A stretch of 64,000 bases of DNA, from the NCBI GenBank assembly GCA_903875605.1, contig CAIQWT010000097.1, positions 1 through 64,000 on the forward strand. Reading direction: 5' to 3'. The position numbers were made by a program, and so were the translations under genes. How positions within the stretch are numbered: position 1 is the stretch's first letter; each line of letters opens with the position of its first letter. This DNA comes from an uncultured Geobacteraceae bacterium (GTDB lineage: Bacteria > Desulfobacterota > Desulfuromonadia > Geobacterales > Pseudopelobacteraceae). A model generated the notes under the pieces. It searched no databases and was not told the origin of the DNA. It saw nothing but the letters and a program-made list of their open reading frames with translations. Of this stretch, positions 27,442 through 37,026 are shown in pieces.

Positions 27442-30327
27442 ATGGCCCACACCAGTATTATTGTCAAAGGTGCCTGCGAGCACAACCTCAAATGTATAGA
27501 CGTAGAAATCCCCCGCGATCAGCTGGTCGTTATCACCGGCTTGTCCGGCTCCGGCAAATCAACTCTGGCATTTGACACGATCTACGCCGAGGGACAGCGC
27601 CGTTATGTCGAATCACTCTCATCGTATGCCAGGCAATTTCTGGAACAGATGGAAAAACCGGATGTAGAATCTATTGAGGGGCTCTCGCCGGCTATTTCCA
27701 TCGAGCAGAAAACCACCAGTAAAAACCCTCGCTCAACAGTCGGTACTGTCACCGAAATCTATGACTACCTGCGATTGCTGTTCGCCCGCGTCGGTCATCC
27801 ACACTGCACATCATGCAATAAAGAGATAACCTCTCAGACAGTCTCCCAGATGGTGGATCAAATCATGACCCACGCTACCGGGACAAAACTAACCCTGCTC
27901 GCTCCGATGATCCGCGGCCGTAAGGGTGAATACAAGAAAGAGCTTAATCAGTTGCGTAAAGAGGGTTTTACTCGCGTAGTGCTCGATGGTACGGTTCGGG
28001 AACTGGCAGATGACATCGAAATGGACAAGAAGAAAAAACACGACATTGATATCGTGGTTGACCGGATCGTCATCAAGAAGGGAATTCAAAGGCGCCTGGC
28101 GGATTCACTGGAAACTGCTTTACATCATGCCGATGGGGTGGTGAAGGTCGAGGTAGTGACACAACCGGATCCAAACGGTGCTGCGCTTGATATACCAGAT
28201 GGTGCCTCGCAAAAAAGAGCGGCGGCGCGGCAGACAGCCCCACTGCTCTTCTCAGAGAAACTTGCCTGTGTCGATTGCGGTATCTCCTATCAGGAAGTTA
28301 CTCCCCGGCTGTTCTCGTTTAATAACCCGCACGGCGCCTGTCCTGACTGCACCGGACTGGGTACCCGTATGTATTTCGATGCCGATCTGGTGATTCCGAA
28401 TCAGGAGTTATCCCTGCGTGAAGGAGCTATCGCGCCGTGGGAAAAGAGACTTTCCGGTTGGTTTCATCTGATCCTGGATGCACTGGCCAAGGCTTACAGT
28501 TTCGACATCCGCACCCCCTTCAAGGAGTTGCCTGAATCGGTTCGCGACGTCATTCTGAACGGTTCCGGAGGGAAGAAAATTGAGTTCTGGTGGGAGGAAG
28601 ACGGTGAACGCCGTCATACATACCAGAAGGAATTCGAAGGGGTTTTAAACAATCTGCAGAGGCGCTGGCGTGAGACCGAATCGGATACGGCTCGTGAGGA
28701 GCTGGAAAAGTATATGAATGTCATGCCCTGCCCGACCTGTCATGGTGCCAGACTACGCCCGGAAGCGCTGCATGTATTGATAGGCGGCCTCACTATCCGT
28801 GACGTTACTGCGTTCTCTATTCGTGACTGTCTCCGTTTTTTTGAGGAGTTGGCGTTACGCGACAAGGAACAGGAAATCGCCCGCCGGATACTCAAGGAAG
28901 TTCGCGAGCGTCTCTCCTTTCTGGTCAATGTCGGTCTCGACTATCTGTCACTTGACCGCACCTCAGGCACTCTTTCCGGGGGTGAGGGGCAGCGAATACG
29001 CCTGGCAACCCAGATTGGATCAAGTCTGGTCGGCGTGCTCTATATTCTGGATGAGCCCTCTATCGGACTACATCAGCGTGATAATGCCCGTCTGCTTGGC
29101 ACTCTCAAACGCCTGCGCGATCTTGGCAACACCGTGCTTGTGGTTGAACATGATGAAGAAACGATTCTGGAAGCGGATCATCTGATAGACATGGGACCGG
29201 GAGCCGGTGTGCATGGCGGCGAAGTTGTCGCACAGGGGACTCCGGCAGAGGTTATGAAGAATCCTGCATCACTCACCGGGCGCTACCTTTCAGGCGAACT
29301 GGACATTGCTGTACCGAAAAAACGGCGCAGTGCCGACAAATGGCTGCACATCGTCGGAGCAACCGAGAACAACCTGAAAGAGGTCTCGGTCGAAATCCCG
29401 CTTGGCGTCATGACCTGCGTCACCGGTGTTTCCGGCTCCGGCAAATCGACACTGATTATTGACACTCTGCACAAGGTGCTGGGGCAACGTCTGTACCGCA
29501 GCCGTGAAAAAGCGGGAGCAGTGAGAGATATTCTGGGATTGGAACACCTCGACAAGGTCATCAACATTGACCAGTCACCGATCGGACGCACCCCGCGCTC
29601 CAACCCTGCTACATATACCGCCGTATTCAGCGATATCCGTGACTTATTCTCCAATCTTCCTGAATCAAAGCTGCGCGGATACAAGCCCGGGCGCTACTCG
29701 TTCAATGTCAAGGGTGGACGCTGCGAGGCCTGCTCCGGCGACGGCATCATAAAAATCGAAATGCACTTCCTGCCGGATGTTTATGTGGAATGTGAAGTCT
29801 GCAAAGGGGCGCGTTACAATCGCGAAACGCTGGAAGTTCATTTCAAGGGCAAGTCCATCGCCGACGTACTGGACATGACTGTTTCGCAGGCGTTAGAGTT
29901 TATGGGGGCTATTCCGCGCATTAAAAACAAATTGGGCACTCTGGAAGAGGTCGGTCTCGGCTATATTAAGCTGGGGCAGGCGGCAACAACTCTTTCCGGG
30001 GGGGAAGCCCAACGGGTCAAACTGGCCAAAGAGCTATCCAAACGCGCCACAGGCCGGACTATTTACATTTTAGATGAGCCGACCACGGGCCTGCATTTTC
30101 ATGATATTTCCAAGTTACTGGAGGTTATCCAGCGATTGGTCGATGCCGGCAACACCATCGTAATTATTGAACACAATCTGGATGTAATCAAAACTGCCGA
30201 TTGGGTTGTCGATCTGGGACCGGAGGGGGGCGACCGGGGCGGTGAAATTATAGCCGTCGGCACTCCGGAACAGGTGGCCAAGGTAACCCGGTCCTACACC
30301 GGGCAGTATTTACGAAAGATGCTGTGA
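27442..30327 (+). CDS. uvrA: excinuclease ABC subunit A
   Basis: Damage-recognition ATPase of nucleotide excision repair. At 961 residues it is full length. It has two ABC modules: Walker [10 protein letters not shown] near 32-40 and GVSGSGKST in the second half, each with a signature LSGGE ([15 protein letters not shown] and [15 protein letters not shown]). Two zinc modules show CVDC/CPDC and CEAC/CEVC. AGAAGGAAC precedes the ATG. It sits 48 bases after the formate dehydrogenase operon, with no clear terminator between. Confidence 0.98.
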   Translation: MAHTSIIVKGACEHNLKCIDVEIPRDQLVVITGLSGSGKSTLAFDTIYAEGQRRYVESLSSYARQFLEQMEKPDVESIEGLSPAISIEQKTTSKNPRSTVGTVTEIYDYLRLLFARVGHPHCTSCNKEITSQTVSQMVDQIMTHATGTKLTLLAPMIRGRKGEYKKELNQLRKEGFTRVVLDGTVRELADDIEMDKKKKHDIDIVVDRIVIKKGIQRRLADSLETALHHADGVVKVEVVTQPDPNGAALDIPDGASQKRAAARQTAPLLFSEKLACVDCGISYQEVTPRLFSFNNPHGACPDCTGLGTRMYFDADLVIPNQELSLREGAIAPWEKRLSGWFHLILDALAKAYSFDIRTPFKELPESVRDVILNGSGGKKIEFWWEEDGERRHTYQKEFEGVLNNLQRRWRETESDTAREELEKYMNVMPCPTCHGARLRPEALHVLIGGLTIRDVTAFSIRDCLRFFEELALRDKEQEIARRILKEVRERLSFLVNVGLDYLSLDRTSGTLSGGEGQRIRLATQIGSSLVGVLYILDEPSIGLHQRDNARLLGTLKRLRDLGNTVLVVEHDEETILEADHLIDMGPGAGVHGGEVVAQGTPAEVMKNPASLTGRYLSGELDIAVPKKRRSADKWLHIVGATENNLKEVSVEIPLGVMTCVTGVSGSGKSTLIIDTLHKVLGQRLYRSREKAGAVRDILGLEHLDKVINIDQSPIGRTPRSNPATYTAVFSDIRDLFSNLPESKLRGYKPGRYSFNVKGGRCEACSGDGIIKIEMHFLPDVYVECEVCKGARYNRETLEVHFKGKSIADVLDMTVSQALEFMGAIPRIKNKLGTLEEVGLGYIKLGQAATTLSGGEAQRVKLAKELSKRATGRTIYILDEPTTGLHFHDISKLLEVIQRLVDAGNTIVIIEHNLDVIKTADWVVDLGPEGGDRGGEIIAVGTPEQVAKVTRSYTGQYLRKML

Positions 30328-30410
30328 GCTAGCCCGCCTCAAACAACGGGGGCTTCCAGTATCCAACCCTTAACCAATTCTACAGATACTTACAGTAAAA
30401 GGAGTTTCAC

Positions 30411-31190
30411 ATGTCTATGATACTAACGCGGCTTCATGATGATATTGGCACCATTATTATGGATAATCCGGAGCGCCGGAATGCATTGAGCAGCAAGATG
30501 GTTGATGAGATGCTTCACGCGCTTGAGGTTCTTGAAAAAGGAAAAGCGCGAGTAATAGTTATCCGGGCGCACGCCGGAGCGAAAGTCTGGTCTGCAGGAC
30601 ATGATGTAAATGAGCTTCCCATCGCCGGCCGTGATCCATTGGCCTACAGCGACCCGCTTGTGACTGTACTTCGCTCCATACAGGCATCACCGCTCCCGGT
30701 AATTGCCATGATTGAGGGGGGGGTATGGGGTGGAGCATGTGACCTTGCACTTTCATGCGATATTCTGATCGGCTCACCAACGGCGTCCATCACAATGACA
30801 CCTGCTAAAATCGGCGTGCCTTACAATGCCTCCGGTATTTTGCATTTCATGGGAATTATGGGGGTAAATATTGCCAAGGAGATGTTTTTTTCGGCGCAGT
30901 CACTTACGGCAGAACGGGCTGAAAAACTCGGGATTTTAAACCATGTTGTTCCAGCAGATGATATGGAAAAATTTACATACGAATTGGCCGGAAACATAGC
31001 AAAAAACAGCCCACTCAGCATAAAAGTCATAAAAGAACAAATACGATTACTTGCAAATGCCCATCCCCTAAGCCCCCATACTTTTGAGCGCGTCCAGGGC
31101 TTGCGCAGATTAGTCTATGACAGCAATGATTATGCTGAGGGGATCAACGCGTTTCTCGGCAAGCGGCCAGCTGTTTTTCAAGGGGAGTAG
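30411..31190 (+). CDS. scpB: methylmalonyl-CoA decarboxylase (crotonase family)
   Basis: Decarboxylates methylmalonyl-CoA to propionyl-CoA. It has 259 residues with the crotonase fold: IIMDNPERRNALSSKMV, KVWSAGHDVNELP, and the oxyanion-hole region IEGGVWGGACDLALSCD. MTPAKIGVPYNASG matches YgfG/ScpB rather than enoyl-CoA hydratases. AAAGGAG lies 6 bases before the ATG. Partner mutase genes are not in the window. Confidence 0.88.
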   Translation: MSMILTRLHDDIGTIIMDNPERRNALSSKMVDEMLHALEVLEKGKARVIVIRAHAGAKVWSAGHDVNELPIAGRDPLAYSDPLVTVLRSIQASPLPVIAMIEGGVWGGACDLALSCDILIGSPTASITMTPAKIGVPYNASGILHFMGIMGVNIAKEMFFSAQSLTAERAEKLGILNHVVPADDMEKFTYELAGNIAKNSPLSIKVIKEQIRLLANAHPLSPHTFERVQGLRRLVYDSNDYAEGINAFLGKRPAVFQGE

Positions 31191-31195
31191 GGTTT

Positions 31196-32053
31196 TTAAG
31201 CTGACTTAACCAACCCGCGCAGCACTCCAAGATTGACTGAGTCCATCTCGTCATTATCACCTTTTGGCGTTTCAAGGATCTTAGTAACCCCGGTAAAACG
31301 GGGATCGTTCAAGATGAAGCGAAACGGGTTCAACCCCAGGGTTCCCAATCCAATATGTTCGTGCCGGTCAACCCTTGAACCAAGCCCTTTTTTGGAGTCG
31401 TTGAGGTGAAAGCAGAGTAGTCGTTCCACTCCAATCAGACGGTCAAACTGCTCCATGGTGTCACGATACCCCTCTTCCGTAGAGGTATCATACCCCGCAG
31501 CAAAGGTGTGACAGGTATCAAAGCAGACTCCGAACTTTTCCGGGAAACGTGAACCGTGAATTATCGTGCCCAACTCTTCAAAAGTCCTGCCCAGATTACT
31601 ACCCTGACCTGCTGTAGTTTCAATGAGAACTCTTCCTTCGAACTGGGGTACTTCACTGAAAAGCTGGTCAAACGCTTCAATCACCCGTGTCAGTCCATTC
31701 TGCGGTGAATCCGCCAGATGTGAGCCGGGATGCATAACAACTTTATTGATGCCCAGACGAGCACACGTTTCCAGTTCGTCGCGGAAAGCGGCCAGACTTT
31801 TATCACGCGTTTCACCCGGCGGGGACGCCAGATTGATCAGATAAATATCGTGCGAGACAACATCATGGAGACCGGATGCGGCAAATTTACTGCGAAAGAG
31901 CGCTGCGTCGGCTTCACTGACCGGTTTACCCCGCCACTGATTGGAGTTGCGGGTAAACACCTGTACGGTATTGCAACCGGCAGCGACAGCCCTGTCTATC
32001 GCAAGGTGCAGGCCGCCGGAAATTGACATATGGGCGCCAATATAATCATTCAT
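31196..32053 (-). CDS. nfo: endonuclease IV (AP endonuclease)
   Basis: Cleaves at abasic sites in base excision repair. It has 285 residues with the TIM-barrel family motifs: IGAHMSISGG, VVMHPGSHL, IETTAGQGSNLG, GVCFDTCHTFAAGYD, HLNDSKKGLGSRVDRHEHIG and ILETP. These carry the metal-binding His, Glu and Asp residues. GGAGTAATAATA precedes the ATG and overlaps the moeA stop, so it is probably translated from the moeA transcript. Confidence 0.97.
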   Translation of the reverse strand: MNDYIGAHMSISGGLHLAIDRAVAAGCNTVQVFTRNSNQWRGKPVSEADAALFRSKFAASGLHDVVSHDIYLINLASPPGETRDKSLAAFRDELETCARLGINKVVMHPGSHLADSPQNGLTRVIEAFDQLFSEVPQFEGRVLIETTAGQGSNLGRTFEELGTIIHGSRFPEKFGVCFDTCHTFAAGYDTSTEEGYRDTMEQFDRLIGVERLLCFHLNDSKKGLGSRVDRHEHIGLGTLGLNPFRFILNDPRFTGVTKILETPKGDNDEMDSVNLGVLRGLVKSA

Positions 32054-32058
32054 TATTA

Positions 32059-33273
32059 TTACTCCAGTTCAATATAATTACCGTAAAAGTGCACCGCTAC
32101 TTCATCGCCGGCGGCAAAGTCCGTACTCTCGGCAGACAGTACGGCAATTGCCTGAGCATCGACCATGGTCTTGAGGATAGCGGTCTGCTGGTTTCCGGCA
32201 GAAACGGCGTACCAACACCCCCCCTCTTTTTCCAGACGCAACCGCACAATCTGCACCTTACCCGGTTTCTTCTTCAGCGACTCACGCAGAACAGCCTTGA
32301 AGAGCGGACGCAAGACTCGATGTTGTCCCTGCATCCGCAGCAGGGCCGGACGGACGAACTCATCAAAGGTAATCATGGTAGAGACAGGATTGCCCGGGAG
32401 TGAAAATACCGGCGTCGTGCCGTACATCGCGAACGCGGTCGGCCCCCCCGGCTTGATCCCCACCTTCCAGAAAAGCTGTTTTGCACCCAACTCTTCAAGA
32501 ATATCTCTCACAAGATCACAGTCGCCGGCCGAGACACCGGCTGACGTGATTAATACATCCGCCTTCAGTCCCTCGCCAAGTTTTTCCAAGTGGCTGTCAC
32601 GTGTATCCCGAGCAATGCCGATAATGCGCGGAATACAGCCAGCCTCTATAACCGCAGAGGCCAACGAAAGCGTATTGCTGTTGACTATTTCACCCGGCCC
32701 CGGTGTGCGTCCCAACTCAACCAGTTCATCACCGGTTGAAAGAATAGCCACCGTAGGCCGACGAAATACCGGTACCAGCGCCATTCCAAAGCCGGCCAGC
32801 ATATTCATTTCCGGGGGACGGATAATGGCTCCGCACCGGACAAAAACCACGCCGGAAGCCACATCTACGCCGCAGAAACGGATATGCTGCCCTTTTTTCA
32901 CAGGTTCAAGAAGGATTACCTCCTGCATTCCATTGTCAGTCCCCTCCACCGGTATAACCGCATCGCAACCCTCTGGAATTGGCGCTCCGGTCATAATTCG
33001 CACGGCACAACCAGCTGCAACACTTATCCCGTCAGACGTAGCCCCGGCGGGAAGAAATCCGGTGACACTCAGTGTACACGGCGTCGCCACACAATCCTGC
33101 CAACGCACAGCATAACCGTCCATGGCCGAATTATCCCATAGTGGCAGATTCCACGGCGCTGTAACGTCTTCGGACAGGATCCTCCCGGTCGCCTCCAACA
33201 GATGTATCCGTTCCACCCCTACCGTCTCAACACTACCTAATATAATCGAACGAGCCTCTTCAAATGAAACCAT
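32059..33273 (-). CDS. moeA: molybdopterin molybdenumtransferase
   Basis: Inserts molybdate into adenylylated molybdopterin. It has 404 residues from ATG 33273, preceded by GAGGAGGATC. Motifs: PLWDNSAMDGYAVR, RIMTGAPIPEGCDAVIPVE, ILSTGDELVELG, SAGVSAGDCD, and KPGGPTAFAMYGTTPVFSLP (MoCF_biosynth domain). An in-frame extension to 33393 is not family-like. It probably serves the formate dehydrogenase encoded 6 kb away, among other molybdoenzymes. It forms a pair with nfo. Confidence 0.96.
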   Translation of the reverse strand: MVSFEEARSIILGSVETVGVERIHLLEATGRILSEDVTAPWNLPLWDNSAMDGYAVRWQDCVATPCTLSVTGFLPAGATSDGISVAAGCAVRIMTGAPIPEGCDAVIPVEGTDNGMQEVILLEPVKKGQHIRFCGVDVASGVVFVRCGAIIRPPEMNMLAGFGMALVPVFRRPTVAILSTGDELVELGRTPGPGEIVNSNTLSLASAVIEAGCIPRIIGIARDTRDSHLEKLGEGLKADVLITSAGVSAGDCDLVRDILEELGAKQLFWKVGIKPGGPTAFAMYGTTPVFSLPGNPVSTMITFDEFVRPALLRMQGQHRVLRPLFKAVLRESLKKKPGKVQIVRLRLEKEGGCWYAVSAGNQQTAILKTMVDAQAIAVLSAESTDFAAGDEVAVHFYGNYIELE

Positions 33274-33429
33274 GCTGATCCTCCTCAATAAGGTTTGCAC
33301 ACAATAGCGGGAAGTTCTCAGAAATACAATGCGATTGCCAACACCATGAAAATTGCTATAATGCTTACCTAAAAACAATGAAGAACTTAGCATGGCATTA
33401 TGACCGATTTTTCTTTGGAGCCACTCCGC

Positions 33430-34251
33430 ATGAATGATACCTCACTGCTCAAAAAGTTCCCATTGTTTGACAGCCATTTCCACATTATTGATCGCCGTTT
33501 TCCGCTAACCCCTAACGCCGGCTACCTGCCGGATGATCTGACCTGCAGCGATTATCTGGCACAGGCTTCCCGCTATGATCTATGCGGCGGCGCCATCATT
33601 TCCGGCTCGTTCCAGGCATTTGATCAGAGCTACCTGCTGGACGCCCTGCGCACCCTTGGTACCGGATTTGTCGGCGTTACCCAACTTCCGGTAACAGTTT
33701 CCGACGCTGTGATTCTGGATTTAGACCGTGAAGGCGTAAGGGCGGTGCGCTTCAACCTGAAGCGTGGCGGCTCAGAGGAGGTTCGCCATCTGGATACCAT
33801 GGCACGGCGGGTACATGATCTGGTTGGCTGGCATGTGGAGCTGTATGTGGATTCCAGAGAACTGGCTGAATTGTATGATACGCTGATAGCCCTACCGGCG
33901 GTCAGCATAGATCACCTTGGGCTGTCACAAGAGGGGCTGGGAACAGTTTTGAAGTTGGCGGAACTGGGAGTGCGGATCAAGGCTACCGGTTTCGGCAGGG
34001 TGAATTTCGACGTACCGACAGTGCTCAAGCAACTCTATGCTGCCAATCCTCACGCCCTGATGTTCGGCACCGACCTCCCCTCAACCCGTGCCCTGCGACC
34101 GTACGCAGATAGTGATTTTCTGTTGGTGGCTGAAATGCTGGGGGATGAAGCGGCTCAAGCGGTGTTTTTTGATAATGCGGAAAAGTTTTATCGGATTTCC
34201 GACAGGCATGTCGAAAAAGAGCCTCTAGCTGATGTATATCCCAGGTCGTAA
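33430..34251 (+). CDS. amidohydrolase-family TIM-barrel hydrolase
   Basis: A protein of about 273 residues of the amidohydrolase-2 (PF04909) type. The metal-binding FDSHFHIID is N-terminal, with VSIDHLGLS, IKATGFGRVNF and MFGTDLPSTR (the Asp-containing end) following; this resembles 2-pyrone-4,6-dicarboxylate hydrolase-like proteins. The substrate cannot be told. ATG 33430 is preferred since GGAG lies 9 bases upstream; ATG 33400 adds ten residues without a site. It diverges from moeA. Confidence 0.8.
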   Translation: MNDTSLLKKFPLFDSHFHIIDRRFPLTPNAGYLPDDLTCSDYLAQASRYDLCGGAIISGSFQAFDQSYLLDALRTLGTGFVGVTQLPVTVSDAVILDLDREGVRAVRFNLKRGGSEEVRHLDTMARRVHDLVGWHVELYVDSRELAELYDTLIALPAVSIDHLGLSQEGLGTVLKLAELGVRIKATGFGRVNFDVPTVLKQLYAANPHALMFGTDLPSTRALRPYADSDFLLVAEMLGDEAAQAVFFDNAEKFYRISDRHVEKEPLADVYPRS

Positions 34252-34270
34252 TCGTCTGATTGCGACCTGG
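34241..34270. terminator. hairpin between convergent amidohydrolase and mtnP
   Basis: CCAGGTCGTAATC pairs with GATTGCGACCTGG (one G-T pair) around a 4-base loop. The left arm includes the last codons and stop of the amidohydrolase gene, and the right arm lies 14 bases from the mtnP stop. It can act in both directions. Confidence 0.6.
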
Positions 34271-34284
34271 AATAACAGCCAACG

Positions 34285-35148
34285 CTACAGATATTTCCCG
34301 ACAATCGGTGCCAGTTTCTGCTTAGTCGCTTCAGGAATAACGGACCGGTCGGTAATAATGGCATACTGCATCGCAGAGCAGCAGGGACAGGTCCGCTCAC
34401 CGCTTATTTCTGCAATTGCATGACGGATTATGTTTTTGGCCATCGCGACGTTTTGATGGATGATTGCAATTATCGCCTCAACGGTTACATCATCGTGAGA
34501 ATCGTGCCAGCAATCGTAGTCGGTTGAAAGTGCAATAATACCGTAGCAGATCTCTGCCTCACGGGCGAGCTTGGCTTCGGTCAGGTTGGTCATTCCGATT
34601 ACTGATGCTCCAAGCGCAAGATATGACAGTGATTCCGCACGGGTCGAAAAGGCCGGCCCTTCCATACAGATATATGTGCCACCCTTGTGTGTCGTTGCTC
34701 CGGCTTTACGGGCGGCGTTGAAGAGCGTATCTGAAAGATCCGCACAGACCGGATCAGCAAAACCTGCATGTGCTACAATCCCGTTACCAAAAAAAGTATC
34801 TCGCCTGACTCCCTTGGTGCGGTCAATAAACTGTTCAGGGATAACAATGTGTCCCGGTGCTATGACATCTTTCAAGCTTCCGACTGCGGATACGGAGATA
34901 ATCTGCTCGACACCGAGCGTCTTCATGCCGTAGATGTTGGCACGGTAGTTAACCTCGGACGGCAGGAGACGGTGACCGCGCCCGTGACGCGGTAGAAACA
35001 CCATCTTTACCCCGTTAAGTACCCCGGTAACATACTCGTCTGATGGGTTACCGAAGGGGGTTTCAACCTTGATCCGCTCGACCTGTTCCAGCCCCTCCAT
35101 ATCATATAATCCGCTGCCGCCGATAACTCCGATAGTTGTTTTGCTCAT
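34285..35148 (-). CDS. mtnP: S-methyl-5'-thioadenosine phosphorylase
   Basis: Phosphorolyses methylthioadenosine to adenine and methylthioribose-1-phosphate in the methionine salvage path. It has 287 residues. Motifs are IGVIGGSGLYDMEGL, LPRHGRGHRLLPSEVNYRAN, YICMEGPAFSTRAES, and GMTNLTEAKLAREAEICY with the following TDYDCW that favours methylthioadenosine over purine nucleosides. ATG 35148 is chosen: GGAA lies upstream and homologues begin there. A C-terminal CPCC motif resembles thermostable archaeal-type members with disulfides. Confidence 0.93.
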   Translation of the reverse strand: MSKTTIGVIGGSGLYDMEGLEQVERIKVETPFGNPSDEYVTGVLNGVKMVFLPRHGRGHRLLPSEVNYRANIYGMKTLGVEQIISVSAVGSLKDVIAPGHIVIPEQFIDRTKGVRRDTFFGNGIVAHAGFADPVCADLSDTLFNAARKAGATTHKGGTYICMEGPAFSTRAESLSYLALGASVIGMTNLTEAKLAREAEICYGIIALSTDYDCWHDSHDDVTVEAIIAIIHQNVAMAKNIIRHAIAEISGERTCPCCSAMQYAIITDRSVIPEATKQKLAPIVGKYL

Positions 35149-35255
35149 AATGTTAATTCCTTTCATACGCAGATGATAAGTTCTGCTGTCCTGGTTTCAT
35201 TTATCTGACCGGTCTCCGATACACTCAATTACAATACAGTACATTCCAATGCAGT

Positions 35256-35297
35256 ACAGGGGAAAACCGCTGCAGAACAATAGCAGTTTTCCCCTGT
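35256..35297 (-). terminator. terminator-like hairpin after the SYLF gene
   Basis: ACAGGGGAAAACCGCT (35256-35271) pairs with AGCAGTTTTCCCCTGT (35282-35297) with one G-T pair. It is 42 bases downstream of the SYLF gene stop on the minus strand. The U-tract is weak. Confidence 0.6.
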
Positions 35298-35339
35298 GAT
35301 GATAATTCGCTTCTAATGACATACTGCGATAACGATGCC

Positions 35340-35915
35340 TTAGTTTAAATCCGTATCGAGATAATATTTTGATCCCTGAATGGTTGCCTGTATGGCAAGA
35401 CCGTTTTTTGTTAACTGATAAAGGTCAATATCCGGAGCAACGGAGATTGCTCCTCCCGTGCCTCCCCCCTTGGCATCTGATTTAGCAACGGCATCGCCAG
35501 CCAACCCGGCAACCCAGCCGTTTTCTTTAAAGTGATCAAAAGCCTGTAATGACTTAAATACGAAGATGCCCCTGAAATCCTTTACCCCGAATCCAGGGCC
35601 AATGCCGCCGTAAACCATTTTCATATAATACTCTTTACCCGTCTTGTTATCATGGGCAACACCCCACCCGCCACCTAGCGAAAAGTAAATAATATTTGCA
35701 CCTACATTACTGAATACCGCGTAGCCTTCAGCATTTTGGATGCGCGACTTTGACTGCGGATGGACGGTATAAAGCTCCTGCAGCGTGTCATTTTTCATCT
35801 TCTGAATTACTTCACGCTTGTCTCGTGAATTGTCACTTACCGGGATTGTGATGCATCCGGCAAAAAGGCAGGCTGAGCATACCAGTAACAATAATTGTAA
35901 CATAGAGCGGTGCAT
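35340..35915 (-). CDS. SYLF (YSC84-like) domain lipoprotein
   Basis: A protein of 191 residues with a lipoprotein signal (lipobox LFAGC). The SYLF domain follows: SRIQNAEGYAVFSNVGANII, GGWGVAHDNKTGKEYYMKM, and KGGGTGGAISVAPDIDLYQL. SYLF domains bind phosphoinositides in eukaryotes; in bacteria they occur in exported proteins of unclear role. GGAG is well placed before the ATG. It follows the lipoprotein at 35937 by 21 bases on the same strand, so the two likely form an operon at the end of the envelope cluster. Confidence 0.9.
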   Translation of the reverse strand: MHRSMLQLLLLVCSACLFAGCITIPVSDNSRDKREVIQKMKNDTLQELYTVHPQSKSRIQNAEGYAVFSNVGANIIYFSLGGGWGVAHDNKTGKEYYMKMVYGGIGPGFGVKDFRGIFVFKSLQAFDHFKENGWVAGLAGDAVAKSDAKGGGTGGAISVAPDIDLYQLTKNGLAIQATIQGSKYYLDTDLN

Positions 35916-35936
35916 TTTGACTCCAGACAGCTGAAT

Positions 35937-36779
35937 CTATTCCTGCAAACTGTTTACCCGAACCCGGACCTTTGCACCCTCTTTGATTGAAGCACCACCA
36001 CGAGGATAAATTTTGCCGGTAACCGAACCATCACCAATAATAAGCTCACTGATTGATGCGAGCACTTTATTTTCTTCATCAATTACCACAAAACCATCGT
36101 TGCTTTCAAGTTGTCCTTTGGGCATTACCTTTATTTTGCTGGTGGCTATCATGATATTCACAGATTTGCCATTCAGATTGGTAATTTTACCCATTTCATA
36201 ACTCGGATTGAACGCATATCCCAACATATTTGCCGCTGCAGTGAAAGCAACATCAATAACTTCCGTGTAGAGCTCGGCTTTTTTCTCAGGCGGTACCGGG
36301 AATTTACTGGAAACTTTTTTATCGAGAGTCCTCTTGTCACCGAAAGACTTTACCAGTTCAATCTGGCCTTTTTGATTCATAAATTTGACATCCAGCTGAA
36401 CAGTCGCCTTAAAAGTGAGCTGTTTCCTATTGGGATCTGTAGGCATTGGAGTTTCGTAATTGCTTAACTCCTTGATTCTAGGTTCTATTATATAACTTTT
36501 TCCATCAATTGAGTTTTCAATGACTTTAGTAAAACGCTTTGTGTTGGCAATCTGCGTTTTTACCGACATCATGATTGTGTCTACTGATTCGGCAGACAAC
36601 TGTTTAGACCATTTGCCGGTAATATCCTTGGCCAGTTCGTCGGAGACAAGGTTGACCGGCTCCAGCGCAAGTGTTGTAACCTGTTGTGCCTCAGTGATGT
36701 ACACCGGAGCAGGAGCAGTTGCACAACCGAATGCTGTTAATGTGGCACCAGCCATAAGTAATAACTTTAGTTTTTTCAT
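35937..36779 (-). CDS. lipoprotein of unknown function (280 aa)
   Basis: The N terminus is a clear lipoprotein signal (LTAFGC, Cys19). The mature part has alternating beta-type segments (FKATVQLDVKFMNQKGQIEL) and a C-terminal ~100-residue part with NGKSVNIMIATSKIKVMPKG, VIDEENKVLASISELIIGDG and GKIYPRGGASIKEGAKVRVR. The latter could be a small beta-barrel such as a FlgT/LPP20-associated or OB-like module. I do not recognise the family. It heads a two-gene unit with the SYLF gene and sits next to the paralogue cluster. Confidence 0.75.
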   Translation of the reverse strand: MKKLKLLLMAGATLTAFGCATAPAPVYITEAQQVTTLALEPVNLVSDELAKDITGKWSKQLSAESVDTIMMSVKTQIANTKRFTKVIENSIDGKSYIIEPRIKELSNYETPMPTDPNRKQLTFKATVQLDVKFMNQKGQIELVKSFGDKRTLDKKVSSKFPVPPEKKAELYTEVIDVAFTAAANMLGYAFNPSYEMGKITNLNGKSVNIMIATSKIKVMPKGQLESNDGFVVIDEENKVLASISELIIGDGSVTGKIYPRGGASIKEGAKVRVRVNSLQE

Positions 36780-36970
36780 TGTATGCGGTCTCCCTTGGGT
36801 TTTATCGTGTATATGATAGATATTTACGGCTTTATATCAAAGATACAATCAGGGCGGTGAGTATTAAGGCAACGAAGATATTACATACGGTATACTGAGG
36901 AACCGAAGATGAGTTAAAGAAGAGCATGCTTTGACCTGGGACGAGAAAAACCGACCAAGAAACTGTAATT

Positions 36971-37008
36971 ACTCAATAGAGAGAGGCACAATGCCCCCCT
37001 CTATTGAG
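36971..37008 (-). terminator. hairpin terminator after the 440-aa lipoprotein gene
   Basis: ACTCAATAGAG (36971-36981) pairs perfectly with CTCTATTGAGT (36999-37009 region), with further G-C pairs inside. It begins about 18 bases after the stop at 37027 and separates the 37-42.6 kb unit from the 35.3-36.8 kb unit. Confidence 0.65.
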
Positions 37009-37026
37009 TGCAGTCAGGGGTGGAGG